The notes: a model not told the origin generated them from the sequence alone. A DNA stretch of 64,000 nucleotides from GCA-002722245 sp038154685 (GCA_038154685.1 JAYPYW010000011.1:1-64000); one strand, 5' to 3'. Shown: positions 41,234 to 49,980, counted from the stretch's first letter. Numbers and translations: made by a program.

Positions 41234-41551
41234 AAAGCTGTGTTTGAATTTAAAAATAACATTTCAAAATTCAAGCCAAAGAGAGAATATACAATAGGAA
41301 TGATGTATACTCTTTGTCTTTGCACACCATTCGTAGTTTACTGCTACTTCTGGATCTTCTAATGAAATTGGTTCTCCAATTTTTGGAGTCCTTAGGGTTA
41401 AAAGAAGATTTACGATAGTTATTTTGCGTAAAAAACTGATAAACAACCATATAAACCCATAACATCTAAACTTATATAATGGGTTCAGGGATATCTATTG
41501 AAGGTAAAATTAGAAAAGGAATTACTCTCAAACTGAGATTAGAGTAAGGAT
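41234..41551. other. 318-bp intergenic region, nothing recognised
   Basis: Contains only two short overlapping frames (60-64 codons) without family resemblance, signal peptide or ribosome-binding site. No terminator or repeat is convincing. Confidence 0.5.
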
Positions 41552-41941
41552 TTAATTTAAAAATCTACTGTTTATCCAGCTTTTTAAAGCATCAATTTTT
41601 TGACTGTCCAAAGGTCCAGAAAAAAGTTCATGTTCTGCTAAACATTTCTCAAAATCATCCATCCAAATATTTAGTAAATCAATTAATGTAAGGATGTTAT
41701 CATTACTTATTTCTGCCTCGTTAAAAGCTATAGTTATAGCCTTAAAATCACCCGAAAAATTTTCATCTGCATTACAATTACAAACCAAAAACTCTTTTAA
41801 GTCTTCATAAATAAAACGTAAGTCTTTTAAGCTTGCATTAAAACTTAAAACAGCTGTTTCATCAATTATAGATTTTATCTCATTTAAACTTGCCTTAATT
41901 GCTTGTTTGGCCTCTGTTTGCAACAATTCCTTTGTTTCCAT
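41552..41941 (-). CDS. Hypothetical helical protein
   Basis: 129 aa, predicted to be mostly helical and acidic, cytosolic (no signal, no membrane span), with a CNCNADEN motif around residue 55. I recognise no family. It is divergent from the Crp/Fnr gene, 76 bases away, and the palindromic operator TAACATATGTTA lies between the two starts, so it may respond to the same regulator. Confidence 0.65.
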   Translation of the reverse strand: METKELLQTEAKQAIKASLNEIKSIIDETAVLSFNASLKDLRFIYEDLKEFLVCNCNADENFSGDFKAITIAFNEAEISNDNILTLIDLLNIWMDDFEKCLAEHELFSGPLDSQKIDALKSWINSRFLN

Positions 41942-41975
41942 TCTTCAAAGCTATTCATCATTACTTTCAATCGCG

Positions 41976-41993
41976 ATAACATATGTTAATTAA
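41976..41993. promoter_or_regulatory. Palindromic operator, copy 1
   Basis: The 18-mer ATAACATATGTTAATTAA contains the 12-bp palindrome TAACATATGTTA. It is centred about 35 bases upstream of the Crp/Fnr ATG. The exact reverse complement of the 18-mer occurs downstream of the same gene (42602-42619). Likely Crp/Fnr binding site. Confidence 0.7.
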
Positions 41994-42017
41994 CACAGAT
42001 TATATAACTTAGAATCC

Positions 42018-42596
42018 ATGGATAATGGTTTTAAAGAGGCGTTTAATCGATTTAAGTTTTTGAAACTTACAGATCTTGTTGCTTTATTTAAAATCGCTAC
42101 CCTTAAGTCTTACAAAAAAGGGGAAATAATAGCGGAACCCGGGAAGGTTTTTGAATATGCTTTTTTAATTAGAAAAGGTTTAATCCGAACTTATGTGATA
42201 ACTCCTGAAGGTGAAGAAAAAACAATCAGATTAGCCTTAGAAAAAGATTTCACTTCTTGTGGACAATCAATGCTATTTGGTAAAGCTTCAACTGAATATT
42301 TGGAAGCGATGGAAGATTGCAAAGTTATTGCCATTAATATTCAGAAGCTCAACAAGCTTTGTGAAGATAACATCCGTATATTGAGGCTGCACCATGAGGG
42401 TATCAAAGAAGCATTTGGGGATGCTATTGAAAGAGTTGAATTTTTCACTATCCTTACTCCTGAGCAGCGTTACCAAAGAATAATGGATGAGTCGCCCGAG
42501 CTAATTCAACGCGTTCCTCAAAAGTTCTTAGCTTCTTATCTTGGGGTTACTACGGTTTCTCTTTCTAGAATCAGAACGAGATTAATTACCGGATAA
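42018..42596 (+). CDS. Crp/Fnr-family transcription regulator
   Basis: 192 aa. A cyclic-nucleotide-binding-like barrel (KKGEIIAEPGKVFEYAFLI, then KGLIRTYVI) is followed by a dimerisation helix and a C-terminal HTH (FLASYLGVTTVSLSRIRTR). There is no N-terminal Cys cluster for an FeS centre, so it is not classic FNR. The same 18-bp sequence in opposite orientation stands before this gene and before the following small gene. That points to autoregulation and control of the 42669-43319 operon. The ligand is unknown. Confidence 0.88.
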   Translation: MDNGFKEAFNRFKFLKLTDLVALFKIATLKSYKKGEIIAEPGKVFEYAFLIRKGLIRTYVITPEGEEKTIRLALEKDFTSCGQSMLFGKASTEYLEAMEDCKVIAINIQKLNKLCEDNIRILRLHHEGIKEAFGDAIERVEFFTILTPEQRYQRIMDESPELIQRVPQKFLASYLGVTTVSLSRIRTRLITG

Positions 42597-42601
42597 TTTC
42601 A

Positions 42602-42619
42602 TTAATTAACATATGTTAT
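42602..42619. promoter_or_regulatory. Palindromic operator, copy 2 (inverted)
   Basis: TTAATTAACATATGTTAT is the exact reverse complement of copy 1. It is centred about 58 bases upstream of the ATG of the 46-aa membrane peptide, leaving room for a promoter between, which would suit an activator. Confidence 0.7.
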
Positions 42620-42668
42620 TTCGTGTGGTTTTTCATTGCCATAAACTTGTATCATCAAACAAATCGCA

Positions 42669-42809
42669 ATGGAAACTATTACAACAAACATTAACCAATT
42701 AGCAAAATCTGAAAAAGGAATTAAAGCAGAAAACCTTAAAGTGGTTTTGTTCATGGCATTTATCCCTTCTATCTACTTAATTGGTAAAATTGTTTCACAA
42801 TTATTTTAA
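42669..42809 (+). CDS. 46-aa single-span membrane peptide
   Basis: 46 aa beginning METITTNINQ, with a soluble Lys/Glu-rich N-terminal half and one hydrophobic span (VVLFMAFIPSIYLIG) at the C-terminal end. It lies between the second Crp-type operator and the rhodanese gene, nine bases before the latter's ATG, so it is probably the first gene of that operon. No family is known to me; a small membrane regulator or subunit is possible. Confidence 0.65.
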   Translation: METITTNINQLAKSEKGIKAENLKVVLFMAFIPSIYLIGKIVSQLF

Positions 42810-42818
42810 TCTTCTGGT

Positions 42819-43319
42819 ATGAAAACGGTTATAATCGACGTAAGAACACAAAAGGAATTTAAGGACGGAAGCTACCCAGGAGCTCTTAATATGCCATCGG
42901 GAGATTTTAACCCTAACTCATTTCTTCCGTACAAAGAAAACCACATTGCTTTGGTTTGTTTCAGCGGAAATAGAGCTGGTAAAATTCAATCTAAACTATT
43001 CGAAGTGGGTTTTACAAATGTTTCTGTCATGGAGCATCAAATGGCAAACATTCTTGAAGGACCCAAAAAGAAAGAAAGCATTTGGACTGTTGATCGTCAG
43101 TTTAGGTTAGTTTTAAGTATACTTATAGGAATTTCCCTCATTGGAACTTACCTTCTTTCATCACCAGCTTACTTAAGTATTTTATTCATCATAGTTGCAG
43201 GACTTCTTTACTCCGCAATTACCGATAATTGTTACTTAAAAGCTTTAATTGGAGCCATGCCTTGGAATAAAGAAACTTCAGAAAAGAGCACTGAGCAAGA
43301 ATTTATATTTACTGCCTAA
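42819..43319 (+). CDS. Rhodanese with DUF2892 membrane domain (YgaP-like)
   Basis: 166 aa. Residues 1-85 form a rhodanese domain with catalytic Cys47 in CFSGNRA. Residues 95-150 contain two membrane spans followed by CYLKALIGAMPWN, characteristic of DUF2892. The layout equals that of E. coli YgaP, a membrane-bound sulfurtransferase. It should handle sulfane sulfur. The Crp/Fnr regulator and the 46-aa peptide precede it, with a shared palindromic operator. Its stop overlaps that of the convergent gene by four bases. Confidence 0.9.
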   Translation: MKTVIIDVRTQKEFKDGSYPGALNMPSGDFNPNSFLPYKENHIALVCFSGNRAGKIQSKLFEVGFTNVSVMEHQMANILEGPKKKESIWTVDRQFRLVLSILIGISLIGTYLLSSPAYLSILFIIVAGLLYSAITDNCYLKALIGAMPWNKETSEKSTEQEFIFTA

Positions 43320-45151
43320 AACTTCAAAATTTTCACCACTTTATTATTGGAGAAACGAGCATAATAAATTCCATTTGACCAATTGGACAGGTCTAATTTT
43401 GAGGAATTATTTGCGTTTTCAAAAACGGTTTGGCCACTTACATTGGTAATATATTTTAGGTTCTTTGGGAAAGAAATAATGGAAGAACTAGGGTTTGGAT
43501 ACACCGAAAATTGACTATCTAATTCATTGACTGAGCTGATAATTGGAGTTACTGCCAATTCATTTAAATAAGTACTTTGGAAACCTAATAATTCAATCTT
43601 TTTTAGTGCTCCGTCGTAAGGTTTATCGGAATAAAAATATGGATCACTACTAAGAACCGATTCTGATTCCGTTTGAATTAAAAACACTGGATGCCCTCCG
43701 GTAAAAGCTTTTGTATTTAAAGAAATCGCAGCATCTTCTGAGGTAGTTTCAAACGCAATTACCTCCTCCGAAGAAGTTGTAAACTGGTAATGTACTTCAT
43801 TCGCTTCTACCTCATCAATAGTGATTTTTTCAATGAAGGAATTTTCCACTAAAGAACGAGTTTCTATTTGATTTACCAACCCATTAACACTTTCCTCAAC
43901 CACAATAAAGTATCTTCCTTTGATGCTTTCGTTCCCAATAATTCCCCATGGCTTTAAACCAGTAACAGGATCTGCTGCTCCACCAATGGCTCTTCGGGTA
44001 AAAATAGTGACATCTCTTGAGGCATTACTCATTGCTGTTCCGTATCGAATATCACCATATCCATTCCTTGGATTCTCAGTTGATTTTGCTGTAACAAAAC
44101 CTAAGGTTGGACCATTTCCAGAGAGTGTATTGGAAACAGCAAACCAACCGCTACCCGCAGCACTATTTCCGCTTACCCTTGTTAGGGTTCCTGTTTTAAA
44201 TTCTGGCAAATAACTACTTTCATCTCCTGCAACGGGGTGACCTACTTTTGTGTTTAACAATTCATAAGATGAATTATTATCATGATTATTAGACATGAAC
44301 ACATAAGGCAAACTTGAATTTCGAATTCCAATAAAAGGAACATTCCAATAATCAATCCCCCTGTTAGTATTAAAGTTTGTAATCATAAAATCCACTTGGA
44401 TTACACCATTACCTATGTTTTTATAACGCTGATAATAAAGTACTAAAGCTTTAAAAGGATCTGAAAAACAAGTAGTACAATCCGCATAAGGATCATAAAC
44501 ATAGGATGGGTTTTCACTTTGTCCCCATGAAACGGTAGTGACCGATTCGTTAGAAACATCCACATATTCCTGTACAATAGGAGAACTAAAAGGCCCCTTG
44601 GTAAGGTCAGAATTTCTGTGTGAAAAATTATTCATGTAGGAACCTCCCTGATGAATATTTCTTGTTTTTACCTTTCCACTCAATAAATCACGTTGGTCCG
44701 AACCTACAAACTGCCAAACCTCATCATTCCAAGGCGCCCAATTTCCGTGGTGACTTTTTATTGGGTCCGATAACCCTGGATCAGTTGTGTTGGATCCTGT
44801 GCTATCAAAGCTTGGTCGCCATTGCGGAGGAATTGCTTCTCCAAAACCTGTCCCTTTAAAAGAATAAACCTGTCCCCCTTTTCCAAATCTTAATTCATAG
44901 GATTGATTTGGTTGATCTGTATCTTCATATTTCAAAAGGGAATTAAAAATCAACTCCTCACTCCAATCTATTTCCCAAGATGATCCGGAATTTGTATAAT
45001 CCTCAGAAAAAGAAAAATCACCCTCGCTTTGAATTATGGAATCAACTTCAGTAGAGATAAAGTCGCATATTTTCTCATTAAATGTTTGAGCATTTAAAAA
45101 ACATAAAGGCAAAAAAAGAAGGGTAAAAAACGAGTATTTCTTGTTATTCAT
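43316..45151 (-). CDS. T9SS-secreted protein of unknown function
   Basis: 611 aa. Signal peptide ends at CFLNAQ. The body (about 490 residues) is strand-rich and rich in Trp, Gly and Asn, but I recognise no catalytic motif or known domain. The last 80 residues are a T9SS sorting domain (FSVYPNPSSSIISFP onward). So it is exported to the surface or the medium. Its promoter region is shared with the divergent 30-aa membrane peptide at 45249. It might be a glycan-related or adhesive protein, but nothing in the sequence proves it. Confidence 0.7.
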   Translation of the reverse strand: MNNKKYSFFTLLFLPLCFLNAQTFNEKICDFISTEVDSIIQSEGDFSFSEDYTNSGSSWEIDWSEELIFNSLLKYEDTDQPNQSYELRFGKGGQVYSFKGTGFGEAIPPQWRPSFDSTGSNTTDPGLSDPIKSHHGNWAPWNDEVWQFVGSDQRDLLSGKVKTRNIHQGGSYMNNFSHRNSDLTKGPFSSPIVQEYVDVSNESVTTVSWGQSENPSYVYDPYADCTTCFSDPFKALVLYYQRYKNIGNGVIQVDFMITNFNTNRGIDYWNVPFIGIRNSSLPYVFMSNNHDNNSSYELLNTKVGHPVAGDESSYLPEFKTGTLTRVSGNSAAGSGWFAVSNTLSGNGPTLGFVTAKSTENPRNGYGDIRYGTAMSNASRDVTIFTRRAIGGAADPVTGLKPWGIIGNESIKGRYFIVVEESVNGLVNQIETRSLVENSFIEKITIDEVEANEVHYQFTTSSEEVIAFETTSEDAAISLNTKAFTGGHPVFLIQTESESVLSSDPYFYSDKPYDGALKKIELLGFQSTYLNELAVTPIISSVNELDSQFSVYPNPSSSIISFPKNLKYITNVSGQTVFENANNSSKLDLSNWSNGIYYARFSNNKVVKILKF

Positions 45152-45177
45152 CCCCTTAAAAATACGCTAATCAAAAT

Positions 45178-45227
45178 AATATTTCAAACAGGGGTTACTT
45201 TTTAAAAGTCGTATTGTAGTATGATTG
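45178..45227 (+). promoter_or_regulatory. Conserved upstream box of the 30-aa peptide, copy 1
   Basis: About 48 bases nearly identical to 56756-56802, including the 13-bp palindrome ACTTTTTAAAAGT (45197-45209) followed by TATTGTAGTATGATT. In both copies the palindrome ends 40 bases before the ATG. Likely a promoter with an operator. Confidence 0.7.
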
Positions 45228-45248
45228 TAACAGTTAAACACCCCCACC

Positions 45249-45341
45249 ATGAGAACTTTAAATATTACTTCAGCTTTATTCTTCTTTTCAACTACTTTAA
45301 TGGTTACTGGTTTAACTATGATTATGGTTGGATTGATATAA
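45249..45341 (+). CDS. 30-aa single-span membrane peptide, copy 1
   Basis: MRTLNITSALFFFSTTLMVT begins a 30-aa frame that is nearly all one hydrophobic span ending in VGLI. A paralogue at 56825-56917 shares about two thirds of its residues (MKTLNLTS at the start, TTLMVTGLT in the core, VGLI at the end). The upstream region is conserved too, so this is a real gene and not a chance frame. The role is unknown; a small membrane regulator, an oxidase subunit or a toxic peptide are possible. Confidence 0.75.
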   Translation: MRTLNITSALFFFSTTLMVTGLTMIMVGLI

Positions 45342-45396
45342 AAATCGAACCTATTTTCAATTTTACTTATCTACCTATCAATTAAATCTTTCAAAC

Positions 45397-45446
45397 GCAA
45401 CCATGTTGCATTAATGAAAAAAGCGCTATATTTGCAACCCCGTTGC
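45397..45446 (+). promoter_or_regulatory. TonB-operon promoter with twin GCAAC-N3-GTTGC operators
   Basis: Promoter: TTG at 45406-45408 and TATATTTG at 45427-45434, 18 bases apart. Palindromes GCAACCATGTTGC (45397-45409) and GCAACCCCGTTGC (45434-45446) cover the -33 box and the end of the -7 box. Their centres are 37 bp apart. This is the arrangement of a repressor; the Fur/Zur protein of the same locus is the likely binder. Confidence 0.75.
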
Positions 45447-45472
45447 ATTTAAATCACAATGGGAAATAAGTT

Positions 45473-47902
45473 GTGCGCAAACTAGGAATATTAATATTAT
45501 TGTTGTTTTCGCTTGTTCAATTAGGACAAGCACAAAACGATTCATGTAACTTCTCGGTTACCGGTAAAATCCTAGATGTAGAAACCAAAGAGCCTATTCC
45601 TTATGTTTCTGTAGGAATCCAAGGAACAAATAAAGGAACTGTTGCCGATGAAAACGGTAAGTTTTTAATAGATGGTTTATGCTCTAATTCTAATACACTC
45701 ATAATTTCTTGTTTTGGTTACTGTGATTCCATTTGTGAGCATAACCACCAACATGGAAAGGTTCCGCATATTTATTTAAAACAGGACGTGATTGAGGTTG
45801 ATGAAGTAACCATTAACGCGCAAGTAAATAAGGAAGAGGGAACTGCTTCCATGTCTCAAAAAACAATTAATAAAGAGGAATTAAAATCAAATCCTACTCA
45901 AACTTTAGCCAACGCAGTTGCTGATCAGGCTGGTGTTGAAATGATTTCAACTGGATCAAACATTCAAATCCCTGTTATCCATGGACTATACGGGAATAGA
46001 ATATTAATTTTAAATAATGGCTTAAAACACGGTTTTCAAAACTGGGGACAGAGTCATGCGCCTGAAATTGACGTTGCATCTGCCAATAATATTACGGTTA
46101 TAAAAGGAGCTTCAGGCGTCAGATTTGGTCCGGAAGCTTTAGGAGGTGCAATCATCATCGATCCTAATCCATTATACCTAAAAGAACCATTTTACCTAAA
46201 TGCTTCCACAGGTTACCAAACTAACGGAAGAGGTTATAATGCTGGATTTGAAACTGGGAAAGGAGGGAAAAATTGGAGTTATTTTTTGAATGGAAATTAC
46301 ACCAGAATTGGTGATCGCCACACCCCAAATTATAGCTTAACTAATACTGGCAAAGAAGAATTTTCTACAGGTGCTGGAGCTAGGTATCACACAGAAAAGT
46401 TTGACGCGAAAGTTTATTACAGTTTAGTGGATCAAAACCTGGCTGTTTTAAGGGCTTCTTTTGCACACAGTGGAGATGCAATTGCCAATGCTTTTGAAGC
46501 AGAACAACCAGATGAGGAATACACGCTCCCGTTTTCATACGACATTAATGAGCCTAATCATGAAACGCAACATCATTTGGGAAAAGCTGAATTAAAGTGG
46601 CGTTACTCTGATCATGGAAATATAACTTATAGGTTTGGTAGACAGTTGAATACCCGAAAAGAATACGATGTTAGAAGAAACTCTGAATTGCCAATTATCG
46701 ACTTAAGTTTAACAACAACAGATCAGCAATTTGAATGGAAGCACCCTGATTGGTTTAAACTGGATGGGTTAATTGGTGTTCAATATTTTTACCAGGATAA
46801 CGATAACATTCCTGGAACAAACACTACCCCGTTTATCCCTAACTATAACACCTATCGATACAGCGCTTTCATAATAGAAAGTAAAAGAGTTGGAGATGAT
46901 ATGTTTGAAGCAGGAATTAGAATTGACAATGAAACGAACAACGTTAGAGGTAGAGAAACTAACCAAGATATATTTAGAGATGAGTTCTCTTTTACTAACC
47001 TTACCGCTTCTTTAGGTTATGTAAGAAACTTCTCTAAATCGGGATCTTTTAGAACAAACATTGGATCGGCCTGGAGAACTCCAAACATGGCAGAATTATA
47101 CAGTTTTGGTCAACACGGTTATAAAACGTCTTTTGGTTTATTGAGGTATTATTATAACGATGAAAGAGACCTTAAAACTAATCAGGTGCTTACCTTAAAT
47201 GAGGCTGAAATTCAACCGGAAAAAGGGTACAAATTCACCAACGAACTCCAGTTAGAAACCAAAAAGGTTGCGCACACCATAACTGCTTATTCTCACTACA
47301 TCGAGAACTTTATTTTCCAGCGTCCATTTAAAGTGATTGGAACTTTTAGAGGACCTCAACCAGTTTTTATTTTCGATCAAACAGATGCGTTTTTTGTAGG
47401 TGGTGATTATACCATGGAAAGTGTTTTTACCAAATACATCAAAGGGACTTTTGGCGTTAATTATTTATGGTCGAGAGACGTTTCAAAAAATCAAGCTTTA
47501 ATTAATCAACCCCCTATTACAGCCAACTACAAACTAGCATGGAAACAAAAGAAATTTAGGATGTTTAAATCGTCTAAAGTGATTTTAAAACCCATGTACC
47601 GATTCAAACAATTCCAGGCTCCAAGAACCGCTACTCCGCGACAGTTAATTGATGGAGAAATAGCAATTGATGAAAACTCAGAAATCTTCGATTTTAAAGA
47701 AGCACCTGAGGGGTATTTCCGATTTGATTTAGCGTGGCAGTTCGAAATCAAGCAATTCACTGGAAGTATCGCTGTAAACAATTTATTTAACACAACTTAT
47801 AGAGATTACCTTAATGAAATGAGGTATTTCGCAGATGCTCCAGGAAGGAACATCCTATTTAATCTGGCTTATCAATTTAAGTACAATAATAAACCTGAAT
47901 AA
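45473..47902 (+). CDS. TonB-dependent outer-membrane receptor, probable zinc uptake
   Basis: 809 aa from GTG 45473, preceded by GGGAAATAAG. Signal peptide ends near LGQAQ. Residues 25-110 are a carboxypeptidase-regulatory-like domain (SVGIQGTNKGTVADENGKFL) with a His-rich stretch HNHQHG. Then a plug domain (VIKGASGVRFGPEALGGAI) and a barrel ending in an aromatic strand (FNLAYQFKYN). It imports a substrate across the outer membrane with TonB energy. Twin operators at its promoter, a metal-binding lipoprotein behind it and a Zur-type regulator suggest zinc. Zinc specificity is inference. Confidence 0.88.
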   Translation: MRKLGILILLLFSLVQLGQAQNDSCNFSVTGKILDVETKEPIPYVSVGIQGTNKGTVADENGKFLIDGLCSNSNTLIISCFGYCDSICEHNHQHGKVPHIYLKQDVIEVDEVTINAQVNKEEGTASMSQKTINKEELKSNPTQTLANAVADQAGVEMISTGSNIQIPVIHGLYGNRILILNNGLKHGFQNWGQSHAPEIDVASANNITVIKGASGVRFGPEALGGAIIIDPNPLYLKEPFYLNASTGYQTNGRGYNAGFETGKGGKNWSYFLNGNYTRIGDRHTPNYSLTNTGKEEFSTGAGARYHTEKFDAKVYYSLVDQNLAVLRASFAHSGDAIANAFEAEQPDEEYTLPFSYDINEPNHETQHHLGKAELKWRYSDHGNITYRFGRQLNTRKEYDVRRNSELPIIDLSLTTTDQQFEWKHPDWFKLDGLIGVQYFYQDNDNIPGTNTTPFIPNYNTYRYSAFIIESKRVGDDMFEAGIRIDNETNNVRGRETNQDIFRDEFSFTNLTASLGYVRNFSKSGSFRTNIGSAWRTPNMAELYSFGQHGYKTSFGLLRYYYNDERDLKTNQVLTLNEAEIQPEKGYKFTNELQLETKKVAHTITAYSHYIENFIFQRPFKVIGTFRGPQPVFIFDQTDAFFVGGDYTMESVFTKYIKGTFGVNYLWSRDVSKNQALINQPPITANYKLAWKQKKFRMFKSSKVILKPMYRFKQFQAPRTATPRQLIDGEIAIDENSEIFDFKEAPEGYFRFDLAWQFEIKQFTGSIAVNNLFNTTYRDYLNEMRYFADAPGRNILFNLAYQFKYNNKPE

Positions 47903-47924
47903 TAACTTTTAAATTTTAACTAAG

Positions 47925-48602
47925 ATGAAAATGATCAATTATTTTAAGAGGTATAGCATTATTCCCGTGCTGGCAGCGGCAGTTTTAGTAACTGGATGTA
48001 AAAAGGAAGAAGAAAAAGAAGAAGTGCCAGAAGAAGAGCATGAGCATGAAGGTATTACGCATGTACACTTAAAATTCACTAACGTTGCTGATGCAACTGA
48101 TACAGTTGAGGTAGAAGCAGTAGATCCTGATGGAGAAGGTGTAGCTGAGTTGGAGGTTTTAGATACAATTAACTTGGATCAAGGAAAAACTTACACACTG
48201 ACTTTAGAGATTTTAAATGAAGAAGAGCACGAGGAAGAAGGTGAAGAGGAGCATGAAGAAGAGCATGGTGTAGACATAGGAGCTGAAATTTTAGAAGAAG
48301 CTGATGAGCACCAATTATTCTTTGCTTTCTCTGATGGAGCTTTCTCTGACCCATCAGGTGATGGTAACATCGACAATGCTTCAGATGCAATTAACTATGA
48401 AGACGAAGATGTAAACGGAAACCCACTTGGTTTAACAACTACTTGGACTGCTGGTTCTGAATTAGTTGAAGGTTCATTTAGAGTTAAATTGATGCACCAA
48501 CCAGACATAAAAACTGCTTCAACTGGTGCTGATGATGGTGATGCTGATTTTGATTTAACATTTGTATTAAATGTTAACCCAATTATTTTAGCTAAAAAAT
48601 AA
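47925..48602 (+). CDS. Acidic His/Glu-rich lipoprotein, probable metal binder
   Basis: 225 aa, 22 bases behind the TonB receptor. The signal and lipobox (VLVTGC) mark a lipoprotein. The mature start is KKEEEKEE, then EEEHEHEG and HVHL; a second run (EEEHEEEGEEEHEEEHG) lies near residue 105. Such His/Glu clusters bind zinc or copper weakly. The rest is beta-rich and resembles no named family that I know. A role as surface zinc collector for the receptor is likely, but inferred from operon and composition. Confidence 0.75.
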   Translation: MKMINYFKRYSIIPVLAAAVLVTGCKKEEEKEEVPEEEHEHEGITHVHLKFTNVADATDTVEVEAVDPDGEGVAELEVLDTINLDQGKTYTLTLEILNEEEHEEEGEEEHEEEHGVDIGAEILEEADEHQLFFAFSDGAFSDPSGDGNIDNASDAINYEDEDVNGNPLGLTTTWTAGSELVEGSFRVKLMHQPDIKTASTGADDGDADFDLTFVLNVNPIILAKK

Positions 48603-48618
48603 ATATTAAATTACCTAT

Positions 48619-48643
48619 GCCCCCTTTATTGGGGGCTTTTTCC
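48619..48643 (+). terminator. Terminator after the lipoprotein gene
   Basis: Stem GCCCCC / GGGGGC with loop TTTATT and a following TTTTT, between the lipoprotein stop and the Fur-family ATG. It is nine bases before the regulator gene, which may then depend on readthrough or on a weak promoter of its own. Confidence 0.88.
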
Positions 48644-48651
48644 AACTTATT

Positions 48652-49068
48652 ATGAGAGGAACTAAGGAAATATTAAAGACGCACGGATTAAAAGTCACTC
48701 AAAATAGAGTTGATATTCTGGAAATTTTTCAGTCTAGTAATTATGCTTTGTCTTATAATGATTTAGATGCTCAATTAAAAAGTAAACTTGATAAAGTAAC
48801 CGTATACCGAACGTTAAAATCTTTTGAGAAAACTGGGATTCTTCACGAGGTTTTAGATGGCGGATCACAAGTAAAATATGCCCTTGAATGTAAAAACGGC
48901 TGTAATCATGAGGAAAACCATGATGCACATGCACATTTCAAATGTGATTCTTGTGAAAAAACGTTTTGCCTAGAAACCGTAACAATTCCAAACCTTAAAG
49001 TGCCGAAAGGATTTCAAGTTGAAAAAAGACATGTTAGCTTTCAGGGGCTTTGCGAAAGCTGCAGATAA
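48652..49068 (+). CDS. Fur-family regulator, probable Zur
   Basis: 138 aa. Winged helix in residues 1-75 (LKVTQNRVDILEIF, then KVTVYRTLKSFEKTG), followed by a metal-binding half with HDAHAHF and Cys98/Cys101 and Cys134/Cys137 as a structural zinc site. The surroundings (TonB receptor, metal-binding lipoprotein, COG0523 GTPase, FolE) suggest zinc sensing (Zur) rather than Fur or PerR, but this cannot be proved from sequence. The GCAAC-N3-GTTGC palindromes upstream of the TonB gene are its probable operators. Confidence 0.85.
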   Translation: MRGTKEILKTHGLKVTQNRVDILEIFQSSNYALSYNDLDAQLKSKLDKVTVYRTLKSFEKTGILHEVLDGGSQVKYALECKNGCNHEENHDAHAHFKCDSCEKTFCLETVTIPNLKVPKGFQVEKRHVSFQGLCESCR

Positions 49069-49074
49069 AACTTT

Positions 49075-49980
49075 CTAGGCATTTATCATCAATCCTTTTT
49101 CAATCGCTTCTTCAAGGACTTTTGGCTCACTTCCTGGTCCAACAGATAATAACATCGCTCCCGTAGTAGGAACATTTCTAAAAGGCCTAATGCTTAATTC
49201 CCCATCTGGAGTTTGTTCAAAGAAAGTATATCCATCTTGATTTCCAATTTTTGTTACTCCTTTAACCCTTTGGATTGTTTTAGGAAGTTGGTCAACGATA
49301 ACCTTAATACTATCTTCATTAGGAAGATTTGGTAACTCAACGGAACATGAAGCCCAATGCGCTTTTAAATGGTCTAATTTTTCAGGATCGTTTTTTGAAG
49401 GTTCTAATTTCGGTAAAAGAAATACATCTAACTCTTCTGAAGTAAGTACCTCAGCGGCGGAATTATATTGTTTCACAGATTCTCTTACTTCATTAATTCT
49501 TTTAGCAGAAATACCCTTTGTGTGAGTTAAAACAACAATAGAGGAAACTTGAATCTGACTTCTTTCCAACTCGTTATGCTCTCCCCTTCTTTGCCAGTTT
49601 TTCACGTCTACTACAGAAATTTGAACTGGGGGCAAAAACCTTTTTTCAATTCCAACACCTAAAAACCCCATCAATGAGCAAGCATCAGAAGTACCGTTTG
49701 CCTCAATTAAAGTAATCCCATTTTTTCTTTCTGGAATTCTATTTACAAAATCTCTTAACTCAGCTATTCCGCTACAACAAATACAGCTTCCATTTAAGGC
49801 TTGAATTAATTTTGGATCTATCTTTTCCGCTAACTGTTGAGCGTCTAAAAAGGCATTTTCATAATCGTTAAGAATTACATAAGGACTCCAATCTCCCTTT
49901 ACAAAAGTTGAAGCTAAATGGTTTAACAAGGTGGTTTTACCCGCTCCTAAAAATCCTACAATAGCAATGATTGGTTCCAT
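49075..49980 (-). CDS. COG0523 (CobW-family) GTPase, metal chaperone type
   Basis: 301 aa. Walker A GFLGAGKTT at residues 9-17, the CXCC metal site as CICC at residues 66-69 in GSCICCSG, and a guanine-specificity-like THTKG. COG0523 proteins are metal-chaperone GTPases; many belong to the zinc-starvation regulon. FolE, a zinc enzyme that may be its client, lies directly upstream on the same strand. The Fur-family gene is convergent, seven bases apart. Zinc as substrate is inferred. Confidence 0.9.
   Translation of the reverse strand: MEPIIAIVGFLGAGKTTLLNHLASTFVKGDWSPYVILNDYENAFLDAQQLAEKIDPKLIQALNGSCICCSGIAELRDFVNRIPERKNGITLIEANGTSDACSLMGFLGVGIEKRFLPPVQISVVDVKNWQRRGEHNELERSQIQVSSIVVLTHTKGISAKRINEVRESVKQYNSAAEVLTSEELDVFLLPKLEPSKNDPEKLDHLKAHWASCSVELPNLPNEDSIKVIVDQLPKTIQRVKGVTKIGNQDGYTFFEQTPDGELSIRPFRNVPTTGAMLLSVGPGSEPKVLEEAIEKGLMINA

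Noticed and set aside
41264..41465. Two overlapping short frames on the minus strand
   Set aside because: No start context, no similarity, and the two frames exclude each other.
48169..48390. 73-codon minus-strand frame rich in His and Leu
   Set aside because: It is the antisense of the GAA/GAG-rich coding stretch of the acidic lipoprotein.
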